Numbered from the stretch's first letter, positions 24,969 through 34,030 are shown. The stretch is DNA of 64,000 nucleotides from Pasteurella sp049941595 (GCA_049941595.1 JBNFNA010000001.1:62001-126000); one strand, 5' to 3'. The notes: generated from the sequence alone by a model not told the origin. Translations and numbers: made by a program.

Positions 24969-25433
24969 TTATTTTATTCTTTTATCATCATCCACTTGTT
25001 TTTCATATTCTGCTTCAAACACCTCTCCATTTTCGTTAAAAGTGCGGTGCTTTTTCGTAAAAAATTTGCTACTGAAAAAACGAATTTTACGACTAATTAA
25101 TGACTCAATCCAAGCCGTCACTGGTGCTGTTAAAAGCAATAAACCGATCACGTCTGTTAAAAAACCGGGGATAAAGAATAGCACGCCCGCCACAATCCAA
25201 ATGCCCGATTTTAACAATGAACGAGCTGGAATTTCGCCTTGTGAAAGTTGTTTTTGCACGTTTAATAAGGTGTACCAACCACGTGCGCGAATCATAAAAA
25301 TCCCCACTAAAGAAGATAAAATTAATAAAATAATTAATCCCAATACGCCCACGCTTGAGCCAATCCATACCAATAAAGAAAGCTCAAGGTAGATAAAGGC
25401 AAAAACGCTAATCAAAAATAGAATAAAAGGCAT
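24969..25433 (-). CDS. fxsA: FxsA family membrane protein
   Basis: Inner-membrane protein of 154 residues; in E. coli its overproduction relieves exclusion of phage T7 by F plasmids. The family core is FIYLELSLLVWIGSSVGVLGLIILLILSSLVG, then RSLLKSGIWIVAGVLFFIPGFLTDVIGLLLL, about four helices in all, and a charged C-terminal tail. It lies upstream of groES on the same strand and near aspA, the same neighbourhood as in E. coli. An uptake signal overlaps the 3' part. Confidence 0.9.
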   Translation of the reverse strand: MPFILFLISVFAFIYLELSLLVWIGSSVGVLGLIILLILSSLVGIFMIRARGWYTLLNVQKQLSQGEIPARSLLKSGIWIVAGVLFFIPGFLTDVIGLLLLTAPVTAWIESLISRKIRFFSSKFFTKKHRTFNENGEVFEAEYEKQVDDDKRIK

Positions 25434-25529
25434 TTTGTTGTTTCCTAAAGAGTAAAAAAGTCGTTTGGTTTGCTATAAATAATGTCAAACTATTCAAATT
25501 TCAACCGCACTTTGTAATAAAATGAAACA

Positions 25530-25558
25530 ATAAAGCTCACAATTACTGTGAGCTTTAT
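25530..25558 (-). terminator. Terminator after the AbgT-family gene
   Basis: ATAAAGCTCAC (25530-25540) pairs with GTGAGCTTTAT (25548-25558) around seven bases. It lies just after the minus-strand stop at 25576 and ahead of fxsA. The T-run is short. Confidence 0.75.
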
Positions 25559-25575
25559 GTATTGAGGGAAAATCA

Positions 25576-27144
25576 CTATTGTGCTGGATAGAACATTGGT
25601 GCATTTGGACCAACTGGTAGCCCCAATACGAATACCCAAATAAAAAACATTAATGACCACGCAATTAAGAATGATACCGAGTACGGTAACATCATTGATA
25701 CCATTGTTCCCACGCCAGCATCTTTCTTATATTTCAACACGGTTGCCATAATTAAACCAAAATAGCTCATCATTGGTGTAATGATGTTGGTCACCGAGTC
25801 ACCGATACGATAAGCAGCTTGGATGATTTCTGGTGAGTAACCCGTCAACATTAACATTGGTACGAAAATTGGTGCAGTTACCGCCCATTGTGCTGATGCA
25901 GAACCAATCATTAAGTTAATCACTGCACAGATTAAAATGAAGCCCATAAATAAAATACCGCCGTGTAAGCCCATTTCATTTAAGGCATTCGCACCTTTTA
26001 CTGCGATATATTGACCAATATTTGTCCAGTTAAAGAAGGCAACGAATTGTGATGCGAAGAAGATAATCACGAGGTATAAACCTAATGTACTCATTGCTTC
26101 TGCCATCGCATTTACCACATCTTTCTCACTACGGATACTCTTAGTGACGACACCATAAACAGTCCCTGGAATCGCAAATAAAATAAAGATGAAAGCTACA
26201 ATCGATTTTAAGAATGGAGAACCTGTGACTAAACCTGTTTTTGGATCACGCAAAATGCCGTCTGCTGGTACGACAGTCCAAGCGAGCAATCCACAAATTA
26301 CAAGGAATACCACGCCCGCATAAACTAAACCTTTGCGCTCAAGTGGAGTAACTTCATTTGAATGTTGTAAATCGAGCTCTTCTTGTGAAAGGGTGCTGTT
26401 ATAAGGTCCAAGTTGTGGCTCAACGATTTTTTCAGTGATGAAATAACCAATGAAAGCAATCACAAACGTACTTGCAGCCATAAAGAACCAGTTTGCTTCA
26501 GGGCCTACGGTATAAGTTGGATCAATAATTTGCGCTGCTTGTTGCGTAATACCCGCTAACAATGGGTCGATTGTTCCCAATAATAAGTTAGCGGAATAAC
26601 CACCTGATACCCCTGCAAATGCAGCTGCAAGACCTGCCAATGGGTGACGACCTAATGAGTGGAAAATAATTGCCGCTAATGGAATTAACACAACATAACC
26701 TAATTCAGAGGCGGTATTAGAAAGAATACCTGCAAACACAATGGTAAATGTGGTTAATTTGCGTGGTGATTTTGTCACTAACAAACGCATTACTGCGGAT
26801 AAAAGCCCAGATTTCTCTGCAATGCCAACCCCTAATAAGGCCACTAATACCGTGCCTAATGGTGCGAAGTTAGTAAAGTTTTTCACTAAGTTGGTTAAAA
26901 TTTTACTCAAACCCTCTGTATCAAGTAAGCTGACGACATAAATCATACCATCTGCGGCACGACCTTTAGCGCCTTCAGGGCGAGGATCTGGCACGGCTAA
27001 ACCAAAATATTCACCTAATGCGGAAGAAATTAAGAGTAACACGATAAAGATCATAAAAAGCGTTACTGGGTGTGGCAACATATTACCTAGCCACTCCACA
27101 GTACTCAGGAATTTACTGCCTTTTTTTTGTTGAGTTGTATTCAT
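25576..27144 (-). CDS. AbgT-family transporter (p-aminobenzoyl-glutamate transporter-like)
   Basis: Inner-membrane protein of 522 residues, about 12 segments, in the AbgT/MtrF family. Members import p-aminobenzoyl-glutamate, a folate breakdown product, or export sulfonamide antimetabolites. Visible family features: WLGNMLPHPVTLFMIFI near the N-terminus, the re-entrant hairpin stretches NTASELGYVVLIPLAA and AFAGVSGGYSANLLLGTIDPLLAG, and the second repeat MIGSASAQWAVTAPIFVPMLML plus RIGDSVTNIITPMMSYFGL. I chose the ATG at 27144, placed eight bases after AGAAGGA; the ATG at 27165 lies before that site. A degenerate PurR-like box is 26 bases upstream. Substrate not certain. Confidence 0.88.
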   Translation of the reverse strand: MNTTQQKKGSKFLSTVEWLGNMLPHPVTLFMIFIVLLLISSALGEYFGLAVPDPRPEGAKGRAADGMIYVVSLLDTEGLSKILTNLVKNFTNFAPLGTVLVALLGVGIAEKSGLLSAVMRLLVTKSPRKLTTFTIVFAGILSNTASELGYVVLIPLAAIIFHSLGRHPLAGLAAAFAGVSGGYSANLLLGTIDPLLAGITQQAAQIIDPTYTVGPEANWFFMAASTFVIAFIGYFITEKIVEPQLGPYNSTLSQEELDLQHSNEVTPLERKGLVYAGVVFLVICGLLAWTVVPADGILRDPKTGLVTGSPFLKSIVAFIFILFAIPGTVYGVVTKSIRSEKDVVNAMAEAMSTLGLYLVIIFFASQFVAFFNWTNIGQYIAVKGANALNEMGLHGGILFMGFILICAVINLMIGSASAQWAVTAPIFVPMLMLTGYSPEIIQAAYRIGDSVTNIITPMMSYFGLIMATVLKYKKDAGVGTMVSMMLPYSVSFLIAWSLMFFIWVFVLGLPVGPNAPMFYPAQ

Positions 27145-27169
27145 ATTTAATCCTTCTGTATTCAACTTG

Positions 27170-27185
27170 GCGCAAACGATTTAAT
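27170..27185 (-). promoter_or_regulatory. Degenerate PurR-like box before the AbgT-family gene
   Basis: GCGCAAACGATTTAAT departs from ANGCAANCGNTTNCNT at the first position and at the late C. It lies close to the gene start. Weak evidence; worth comparing across related genomes. Confidence 0.3.
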
Positions 27186-27387
27186 GATTTTTTGCACAAC
27201 TCGAATTTAACACGAACTTTGTCACACTAAAATAAAATTTTTAACAAAGTGTTAACAAGATCAAATTATTTTATTTTTATTTTTGCTATGCTGATTATTT
27301 ATATGCGATCGTTTTTCGCATTCCCCCTGATTTTGGATTAAAAAAAGTAATCCGAAATATAAAAATATGTCTTGAGGTGAGAGGTAA

Positions 27388-27434
27388 AAATGTGACAGTG
27401 ATCAAATATTGTTCCAATCCATTTTCCTATAATA
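27388..27434 (+). promoter_or_regulatory. aspA promoter with class II CRP site
   Basis: A TGTGA-N6-TCAAA site flanked by AAA and TAT (27388-27409) resembles the CRP consensus. A perfect TATAAT (27429-27434) follows. With a start near 27441, the site is centred near -42, the class II position, and the -35 region is poor, as expected for an activator-dependent promoter. E. coli aspA is likewise CRP-controlled. I saw no clear FNR site. Confidence 0.65.
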
Positions 27435-27473
27435 GGCAAATAACGTGTTCATTACTCGAAATGGAGGATAAAA

Positions 27474-28892
27474 ATGACAGCAACAAGAAAAGAAGTCGAT
27501 TTACTTGGCGAACGTGATGTACCAGCAGATGCATATTGGGGCATTCATACTTTAAGAGCGATAGAAAATTTTAATATTTCAAATGCAGTAATTTCAGATA
27601 TTCCTGAATTTGTCCGTGGTATGGTGATGGTAAAAAAAGCGACAGCCTTGGCTAACGGCGAATTAGGTTCTATTCCTGATAAAATCGCAAAAGCAATTGT
27701 TGCGGCTTGTGATGAAATCCTCACAACGGGTAAATGCTTAGATCAATTCCCTTCTGACGTTTATCAAGGTGGTGCGGGCACTTCTGTGAATATGAACACC
27801 AATGAAGTGGTGGCTAACCTTGCTTTAGAATTCTTAGGTCACAAAAAAGGGGAATATCAATACCTTGATCCAATGGATCACGTAAACGCTAGCCAATCAA
27901 CAAATGATGCTTACCCAACTGGTTTCCGTATTGCAGTATATAACAGCATTATGAAACTTGTGGCGAAAGTGCTTTATTTACAACAAGGTTTTGAAAACAA
28001 AGCGAAAGAATTTTCTCACATCTTAAAAATGGGACGCACCCAATTGCAAGATGCGGTACCAATGACAGTAGGGCAAGAATTCAAAGCATTCTCTGTGTTA
28101 CTCGATGAAGAAGTGCGTAACTTAACCCGTACCGCTGAGTTATTACTCGAAGTTAACTTAGGTGCAACTGCAATTGGTACTGGTTTAAATACACCACAAG
28201 GTTATGCACCATTAGCGGTCAAATACCTTTCTGAAGTGACCGGTTTACCTTGCACATTAGCAGCAAACTTAATTGAAGCAACTTCTGACTGTGGTGCTTA
28301 TGTAATGGTTCACGGTGCATTAAAACGTACTGCTGTGAAACTTTCTAAAGTATGTAATGACTTACGTTTACTTTCTTCTGGTCCTCGCGCGGGCTTAAAT
28401 GAAATCAACTTACCTGAATTACAAGCAGGTTCTTCAATTATGCCAGCTAAAGTGAACCCGGTTATTCCTGAAGTGGTAAACCAAGTTTGCTTTAAAGTCA
28501 TTGGTAACGATGCGACTGTCACATTTGCAGCAGAAGCAGGACAATTACAATTAAACGTAATGGAACCTGTGATTGGTCAAGCAATGTTTGAATCTATCGA
28601 TATCTTAACAAATGCTTGTGTGAACTTACGCGATAAATGTATCGACGGCATCACCGTGAATAAAGAAATCTGTGAAAATTACGTCTTTAACTCAATCGGT
28701 ATCGTCACTTATTTAAATCCATTTATCGGCCACCACAACGGCGACTTAGTGGGTAAAATCTGTGCGAAAACAGGTCGCGGCGTTAAAGAAGTCGTGTTAG
28801 AAAAAGGCTTACTCACAGAAGCTGAACTCGACGATATTCTTTCAGTCGAAAACTTGATGAACCCAACTTATAAAGCAAAATTAAATAAATAA
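27474..28892 (+). CDS. aspA: Aspartate ammonia-lyase
   Basis: Cleaves aspartate to fumarate and ammonia, feeding fumarate respiration in anaerobic growth. The 472 residues belong to the fumarase/aspartase superfamily: start TRKEVDLLGERDVPADAYWGIHTLRA, HVNASQSTNDAYPT in the first third, and the active-site signature GSSIMPAKVNPVIPE with its catalytic serine. AATGGAGGA is a strong ribosome site before the ATG. It is a single-gene unit ended by an inverted uptake-signal pair. The fxsA-groES neighbourhood is shared with enterics. Confidence 0.96.
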   Translation: MTATRKEVDLLGERDVPADAYWGIHTLRAIENFNISNAVISDIPEFVRGMVMVKKATALANGELGSIPDKIAKAIVAACDEILTTGKCLDQFPSDVYQGGAGTSVNMNTNEVVANLALEFLGHKKGEYQYLDPMDHVNASQSTNDAYPTGFRIAVYNSIMKLVAKVLYLQQGFENKAKEFSHILKMGRTQLQDAVPMTVGQEFKAFSVLLDEEVRNLTRTAELLLEVNLGATAIGTGLNTPQGYAPLAVKYLSEVTGLPCTLAANLIEATSDCGAYVMVHGALKRTAVKLSKVCNDLRLLSSGPRAGLNEINLPELQAGSSIMPAKVNPVIPEVVNQVCFKVIGNDATVTFAAEAGQLQLNVMEPVIGQAMFESIDILTNACVNLRDKCIDGITVNKEICENYVFNSIGIVTYLNPFIGHHNGDLVGKICAKTGRGVKEVVLEKGLLTEAELDDILSVENLMNPTYKAKLNK

Positions 28893-28917
28893 TTTTGTTA
28901 AAATCTCATAAAAATCG

Positions 28918-28950
28918 ACCGCACTTTGTTCATTAAAGTGCGGTTTCTTT
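28918..28950 (+). terminator. Terminator made of two inverted uptake signals after aspA
   Basis: ACCGCACTTT (28918-28927) and AAAGTGCGGT (28935-28944) form a perfect ten-base stem with a seven-base loop, then TTCTTTTTG. It is both an uptake-signal pair and an intrinsic terminator, a known Haemophilus habit. Confidence 0.9.
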
Positions 28951-29258
28951 TTGTACAAAATCACATTTTTTGTTTTAATTTCTCTTTTTTCCTCACTAAA
29001 CAAAATCATGATGTCAAATAGGTCTAAAAAACGATAAAGAACACACCAGATAGCACAAAAAACAATCAAATAGCCCTTTTTTGTCTATTTTTAAACCTAA
29101 TTTATTGCATTTACGTTAAAATCTGTTATGTTTCGTTTGTCTAAGAAATGTCTTAAATGGTGAAAACAACCTCAAACATTACTTAAGGACAATACAATTG
29201 CTTTTTAAAATTAGCTCTGATTTTAATTTTTTAAACACATACTCATAAGGAGAAAAAT
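28951..29258. other. AT-rich gap before the GlsB-like gene
   Basis: About 300 bases with no credible gene; a 62-codon minus-strand frame here has no supporting features. A TACAAT at 29193-29198 could be the -10 box of the following gene, with only a weak -35. Nothing else recognised. Confidence 0.4.
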
Positions 29259-29522
29259 ATGGGTTGGATTTCAGCTATTATCGTAGGTGCTTTAATCGGT
29301 TGGATTGCAGAAAAAGTCATGAAAAGTGATATGGGTCTGCTAATGAATATCATCATCGGTATTATTGGTTCATCACTTGGTCGTTGGATTTTTGGCGATG
29401 TATTAAACATCGGTGCTGCGCACACTGCGGGTAGCTTCAGCTTAACAGGTTTATTGTTCGGCGTACTCGGCGCAAGCGTACTGATTTTCTTATTACGCTT
29501 TTTCAAAATTATGGCAAAATAA
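29259..29522 (+). CDS. GlsB/YeaQ/YmgE-family small membrane protein
   Basis: Inner-membrane protein of 87 residues with three hydrophobic segments, GWISAIIVGALIGWIAEKVM, LLMNIIIGIIGSSLGRWIFG and LTGLLFGVLGASVLIFLLRFF, the pattern of the transglycosylase-associated (GlsB/YeaQ) family. These proteins are often stress-induced, but the molecular role is unknown. AAGGAG lies at good distance before the ATG. It is a monocistronic unit between two terminators. Confidence 0.85.
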   Translation: MGWISAIIVGALIGWIAEKVMKSDMGLLMNIIIGIIGSSLGRWIFGDVLNIGAAHTAGSFSLTGLLFGVLGASVLIFLLRFFKIMAK

Positions 29523-29550
29523 GTAATGATTCAAAGCGGAATATAAAGAA

Positions 29551-29576
29551 AGCCGAGCGAATTGCTCGGCTTTTTC
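29551..29576. terminator. Bidirectional terminator between the GlsB-like gene and yajQ
   Basis: AGCCGAGC (29551-29558) pairs with GCTCGGCT (29564-29571), five-base loop, T-run on the plus side and TTTCTTT on the minus side. Confidence 0.88.
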
Positions 29577-29606
29577 ATTTTGGAAATCCAGAAATTAATG
29601 GAAAAA

Positions 29607-30098
29607 TTAATCTCTGAAGTTGTTAAATTGGAATGGTTGACCTAACTCAGCTCCTTTCACCAATTGAATCACAGCTTGTAAATCATCTCTTGATTTACCA
29701 GTTACACGCACTTGTTCACCTTGGATTTGGGTTTGTACTTTTAGCTTAGAATCTTTAATTAATTTGGTGATTTTCTTCGCCATATCTGACTCAATCCCCT
29801 GTTTTAATTTGATTTCTTTGCTATAGGTTTTTCCGCTGTGTTCATATTCGGTTGGAATATCTAATGAACTAGAGTCGATACTACGTTTGATACAAGCATT
29901 ACGTAAAATATCCACTAATTGTTCCACTTGGAAATCAGATTCACTTGAAACTTTAATAGTTTCATTTTTTTCGTTTAACTCGATCGAAGCTTCAACATTG
30001 CGGAAGTCCCAACGATTCGTTAATTCACGATTTGCATTTTCAACCGCATTGCGCACTTCGTGAAGAGTAATTTCAGAAACAATATCAAAAGAAGGCAT
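29607..30098 (-). CDS. yajQ: YajQ-family nucleotide-binding protein
   Basis: Cytoplasmic protein of 163 residues (UPF0234). Relatives bind GTP, tRNA or cyclic di-GMP; the role in this group is not settled. The start MPSFDIVSEITLHEVRNAVENANRELTNRWDFRN is the family hallmark, followed by SESDFQVEQLVDILRNACIKR and GKSRDDLQAVIQLVKG at the end. It lies two bases after the serB stop, so it is probably co-translated with serB. Confidence 0.9.
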   Translation of the reverse strand: MPSFDIVSEITLHEVRNAVENANRELTNRWDFRNVEASIELNEKNETIKVSSESDFQVEQLVDILRNACIKRSIDSSSLDIPTEYEHSGKTYSKEIKLKQGIESDMAKKITKLIKDSKLKVQTQIQGEQVRVTGKSRDDLQAVIQLVKGAELGQPFQFNNFRD

Positions 30099-30100
30099 AA

Positions 30101-31063
30101 TTACTCCTTAGCTGTTTTACTTAATTTATCATTCGCACTCAATAAACATAATAGTGCGCTAAAGTCTGCGAAGTTTACCACAATTTGCGCTTGTTGTTGT
30201 ACTTTTGGTTTTGCGTGTAACGCAACGCCCATTCCTGCTACTGCAAGCATCGCAAGATCGTTTGCACCGTCACCAATCGCCACTGTATTTTGCAAATCAA
30301 TTTCAAATTGTTGCGCTAATTGTTGTAACGTGCGAGCTTTGTATTGTGCATCAACCACATCTCCAGCCACTTCACCGGTCAAAATCCCATTTTCAATAGC
30401 AAAATTATTCGCTGCAGTATAATCAAGCTTTAATTGTGCTTTTAAATATTCAGTAAAATAAGTGAATCCCCCGGAAGCGATCGCTGTTTTCCACCCATAT
30501 TTTTGTAATTCTTGTAAGGTATCAACTAAGCCTGGCATTAGCGGTAAATTATCACGCACCGTAGTCAAAATGGTTTCGGGTGCGCCTTTTAAGGTAGCAA
30601 CACGACGACGTAAACTCTGTTCAAAATCTAATTCACCACGCATTGCTTGTGCAGTAATCGCAGACACTAACTCACCAGTGCCCGCTAATTTTGCAATCTC
30701 ATCAATGCATTCAATCTGAATAGCAGTTGAATCCATATCCATTACTAACAAGCCAGCATTTGCTAAACTCGGAATAAAATTGAGTAACGCAAGATCGAGC
30801 GACAATTCATGTGCATATGCTAAAAATTGTGTATCCCAACGTCCCTTTAATAGCACAACTGTGTTCTGTAAGACGTTCCACGCCTCTAAAATTGCAAAAT
30901 TTTCACCGCACTTTTGTTGAAATTGATTTAATGCGCTGAGATTGAGGGTTGTCCCGTATAAAATAAAGTGATCATCACCTTGTGCTAAGGAATTTTGTGG
31001 CATAAATGACGAGGGAAATGAAGAAAAATACTGCGTAATTGTCGCAAGATTTTGTGTTTGCAT
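30101..31063 (-). CDS. serB: Phosphoserine phosphatase
   Basis: Last step of serine synthesis, hydrolysing phosphoserine. The 320 residues have an N-terminal regulatory-like region (1-100) and a HAD catalytic core: motif I LLVMDMDSTAIQIECIDEIA, the cap with GELDFEQSLRRRVATLKG, motif II IASGGFTYFTEYLKAQL, motif III lysine in YKARTLQQLA, and motif IV AIGDGANDLAMLAVAG. Together with serA at the right edge it covers the serine pathway. An uptake signal is embedded near 30905. It is divergent from smp, the usual arrangement. Confidence 0.95.
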   Translation of the reverse strand: MQTQNLATITQYFSSFPSSFMPQNSLAQGDDHFILYGTTLNLSALNQFQQKCGENFAILEAWNVLQNTVVLLKGRWDTQFLAYAHELSLDLALLNFIPSLANAGLLVMDMDSTAIQIECIDEIAKLAGTGELVSAITAQAMRGELDFEQSLRRRVATLKGAPETILTTVRDNLPLMPGLVDTLQELQKYGWKTAIASGGFTYFTEYLKAQLKLDYTAANNFAIENGILTGEVAGDVVDAQYKARTLQQLAQQFEIDLQNTVAIGDGANDLAMLAVAGMGVALHAKPKVQQQAQIVVNFADFSALLCLLSANDKLSKTAKE

Positions 31064-31146
31064 AAAAAATCCTGTAAATTGTGTTTCGTCTAAAAAATAA
31101 CGTGGTGGTATTCTAGCCTATTTACTGATTTTTAGGGAAAAATAAC

Positions 31147-31824
31147 TTGCATTTAAACAAAGAAAAATTCATTAAATTAACAATGATCTCAACGATCATT
31201 CTGTTTTGTGTTGCCACACTCTCGGTGATCTTATTTGGTGTGCAACAGTTTAAACTCGGCTCGCAATTAGCTAGCGTGAACCAAGTTTCTAATCTTTCTC
31301 ACCTGTTGGTAAGACAACAAGCCAATCTCTTTTCAATGTTACTAGTGAACAATGCGAAAGCGGAAAAATTAACGGAAAATCTAGACACTTTTGCAAAAGA
31401 AGAATTTGTTTTAGATGCGGCAATTTATGCTAATAACGGGGAATTGCTCGCACAAAGTAGCCAGTCTAAAAACTTACGCACCACATTAGGGTTAGATCAA
31501 GAAAGCGCAAGAGATCACAACACACAGCAAATTGTTGAGCCGATTTATTCATCAAATGGCATTGAAGGCTTTTTGCGTGTGACATTCGATGCCAAATACG
31601 GCAATACCACACAAAATAAAATCAATCAGATTTTCCACCAGCTTTATGGTGAGCTGATCATTGTGTTCCTTGCGGGTGTGTTACTAGCAAGCTCGGTACA
31701 TTATTTCTTAAGCCACTATCGTCGTGCTTATCGTAAACAGATAGAAAGCAAACCCGTGAAACCATTAAAAACGACGATCAGTAAAATTAACTATCACCGT
31801 CGCCGTAAGCGTTTTAGTAAATAG
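31147..31824 (+). CDS. smp: SerB-associated membrane protein Smp (YtjB/AhpA-like)
   Basis: Inner-membrane protein of 225 residues with an N-terminal helix (MISTIILFCVATLSVILFGVQ), a periplasmic region of about 130 residues, a second helix (IIVFLAGVLLASSVHYFL), and a basic C-terminal tail (NYHRRRKRFSK). It matches the SMP/YtjB family by topology and by its place divergent from serB; function is poorly known. The likely start is a TTG at 31147, nine bases after AGGG. The first ATG would fall at the beginning of the membrane helix and remove the basic N-terminus, so TTG is favoured. Confidence 0.82.
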   Translation: MHLNKEKFIKLTMISTIILFCVATLSVILFGVQQFKLGSQLASVNQVSNLSHLLVRQQANLFSMLLVNNAKAEKLTENLDTFAKEEFVLDAAIYANNGELLAQSSQSKNLRTTLGLDQESARDHNTQQIVEPIYSSNGIEGFLRVTFDAKYGNTTQNKINQIFHQLYGELIIVFLAGVLLASSVHYFLSHYRRAYRKQIESKPVKPLKTTISKINYHRRRKRFSK

Positions 31825-31845
31825 TTGCGTTAAAAAAGACAATAA

Positions 31846-31873
31846 AAAAACCGCATTTTGAAGTGCGGTTTTT
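31846..31873. terminator. Bidirectional terminator between smp and rpsT
   Basis: AAAAACCGCA (31846-31855) pairs with TGCGGTTTTT (31864-31873), eight-base loop. The right arm overlaps an uptake signal. T-runs occur in both directions. Confidence 0.85.
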
Positions 31874-31893
31874 ATTATTCAGAATCTAAAAAA

Positions 31894-32157
31894 TTATGCT
31901 AATTTTTTGATTTGTGCAGATAATTTAGCTTTGTGGTTCGCTGCTTTGTTAGCGTGGATTAAGCCTTTAGAAGCCATTCTGTCCACAACTTTTTGCATTT
32001 CTACAAATGCAGTTTCTGCTACTGATTTATCACCTGCTGCTACTGCTGCGTAAACTTTTTTAATGTAAGTACGCATCATTGAGCGTTGACTTGCATTGTG
32101 CTGACGGCGTTTTTCTGATTGAACCGCACGTTTTTTAGCTGACTTGATATTAGCCAA
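31894..32157 (-). CDS. rpsT: 30S ribosomal protein S20
   Basis: Primary 16S rRNA-binding ribosomal protein, 87 residues, very basic, MANIKSAKKRAVQSEKRRQHN at the start and KAANHKAKLSAQIKKLA at the end. I chose the TTG at 32157 as start: it gives the canonical N-terminus, AGGAG lies at the right distance, and E. coli rpsT also uses UUG, which takes part in its autoregulation. A TTG two codons upstream would leave only one base after AGGAG and is unlikely. Confidence 0.95.
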   Translation of the reverse strand: MANIKSAKKRAVQSEKRRQHNASQRSMMRTYIKKVYAAVAAGDKSVAETAFVEMQKVVDRMASKGLIHANKAANHKAKLSAQIKKLA

Positions 32158-32209
32158 GGTCAAACTCCTAAAATTATTTGTTAGTAAACGAGATAAATTA
32201 AAGGCGTAA

Positions 32210-32238
32210 AATATGCCTATTTTCTATGCTTTTGTCAA
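32210..32238 (-). promoter_or_regulatory. rpsT promoter
   Basis: On the minus strand TTGACA (complement of 32233-32238) and CATATT (complement of 32210-32215) are 17 bases apart. Transcription would start about 45 bases before the UUG codon. Confidence 0.7.
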
Positions 32239-32455
32239 TGACTAATTGGCTTTGTCACTGAAAATTTGTTGTTGATTTCGGTGAGACACAACCGAAAGTT
32301 AAGCATCGTTGTATCAATCAAGCGCTCTCAAGATAGGCTCCCCAAACGATGTGGGCGAGATTTTAACAGTTTTTTCGCTTAGAATATAGCGTAAAAACAA
32401 AATTTCTATACAATTAGGCAAATTTTCTTCAAACCAACGAATTGAGTACATTATT

Positions 32456-34030
32456 TTGAGCAAAGGATTATTAAGATCAGGTATCGTGGTCAGTACAATG
32501 ACCTTATTATCACGCATTTTGGGCTTAGTCCGCGATGTTGTGATCGCCAATTTATTAGGTGCAGGTGTTGCTGCCGATGTCTTTTTATTTGCGAACAAGA
32601 TCCCAAATTTCCTACGCCGTTTATTTGCAGAAGGGGCATTTTCGCAAGCCTTTGTACCGGTTTTAGCGGAATATCAAAAAAGTGGCGACATTGATAAAAC
32701 CCGAGAGTTTATAGGTAAAGTATCAGGGACGTTAGGTGGATTAGTCACGATTGTGACCGCACTTGCAATGTTATTTTCCCCAATTGTTGCAGCGATTTTT
32801 GGGACAGGTTGGTTTATCGATTGGATGAATGACGGTCCAAATGCTGAAAAATTTGAACAAGCCTCTTTACTACTCAAAATCACCTTTCCTTATTTGTGGT
32901 TTGTCACTTTTGTTGCCCTCTCTGGCGCTATTCTCAACACATTAGGCAAATTTGGCGTAATGTCATTTTCACCAGTGTTACTTAATATTGCGATGATTTG
33001 TACCGCACTTTTCCTGGCGCCAAGAATGGATAATCCTGATCTTGCTCTCGCAATTGGTATTTTTATTGGTGGCTTATTGCAATTTTTATTCCAAATTCCC
33101 TTTTTGAAAAAAGCGGGTTTATTGGTTAAACCGAAATGGGCGTGGAATGATGAAGGGGTGAAAAAGATCCGTACCTTGATGATCCCCGCATTATTTGGGG
33201 TGTCAGTTAGCCAAATTAACTTATTATTAGATACCCTGATTGCCAGTTTTTTAATGACCGGCTCAATCAGCTGGCTGTATTATTCTGACCGCTTGCTTGA
33301 ATTCCCACTTGGCTTATTCGGCATTGCGATTTCAACGGTCATTTTACCCACTCTTGCCCGCCATCACGTCAGTCGCCACGACAATTCAGCCCAAAGTGCG
33401 GTGGATTTTCGTGATACTTTAGATTGGGGTGTGCGTATGATTTTATTACTCGGGGTGCCAGCAATGGTCGGGATTGCCATTCTTGCACAACCTTTATTAT
33501 TAGTGCTGTTTATGCGAGGTAATTTTGGCTTAGATGATGTACAAGCCGCCTCCCTTTCTCTGTGGGCATTTAACGCAGGTCTATTGAGTTTTATGTTGAT
33601 CAAAATTTTGGCGAACGGTTACTACGCACGCCAAGATACTAAAACGCCAGTCAAAATCGGGATCATCGCAATGATTAGCAATATGGGGTTCAACCTACTA
33701 GCTATTCCATTTAGTTATGTGGGTTTAGCAATGGCATCGGCAATGTCAGCCACCCTCAACGCCTATTTGCTTTATCGTGGATTAGCTAAAACTGATGTTT
33801 ATCACTTTAGCCGTAAAAGTGCGGTCTTTTTAGTGAAAATTTTATTGGCGGCAGCGGCAATGGGGAGCATCGTTTGGTATAACACGCCAAGCTTAATGGA
33901 ATGGAACGCAATGAGCTTCCTTACTCGTGTTCATTGGCTATTTTGGCTGATTAGTCTTGCGGTAATTGTGTATCTTGGAATGCTTGCACTACTTGGTATA
34001 CGTAAACGCCATTTAACCACTAAAGGCTAA
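32456..34030 (+). CDS. murJ: Lipid II flippase MurJ
   Basis: Moves undecaprenyl-linked peptidoglycan precursor across the inner membrane. The 524 residues have about 14 helices of the MOP/MVF fold. Family marks: STMTLLSRILGLVRDVVIANLLGAGVAADVF and PNFLRRLFAEGAFSQAFVPVLAEY in the first 75 residues. The start is a TTG at 32456, giving an N-terminus that aligns with relatives (MSKxLLKSG type); the Shine-Dalgarno is weak. It opens the conserved run murJ-ribF-ileS-lspA-ispH. Three uptake signals are embedded. Confidence 0.93.
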   Translation: MSKGLLRSGIVVSTMTLLSRILGLVRDVVIANLLGAGVAADVFLFANKIPNFLRRLFAEGAFSQAFVPVLAEYQKSGDIDKTREFIGKVSGTLGGLVTIVTALAMLFSPIVAAIFGTGWFIDWMNDGPNAEKFEQASLLLKITFPYLWFVTFVALSGAILNTLGKFGVMSFSPVLLNIAMICTALFLAPRMDNPDLALAIGIFIGGLLQFLFQIPFLKKAGLLVKPKWAWNDEGVKKIRTLMIPALFGVSVSQINLLLDTLIASFLMTGSISWLYYSDRLLEFPLGLFGIAISTVILPTLARHHVSRHDNSAQSAVDFRDTLDWGVRMILLLGVPAMVGIAILAQPLLLVLFMRGNFGLDDVQAASLSLWAFNAGLLSFMLIKILANGYYARQDTKTPVKIGIIAMISNMGFNLLAIPFSYVGLAMASAMSATLNAYLLYRGLAKTDVYHFSRKSAVFLVKILLAAAAMGSIVWYNTPSLMEWNAMSFLTRVHWLFWLISLAVIVYLGMLALLGIRKRHLTTKG

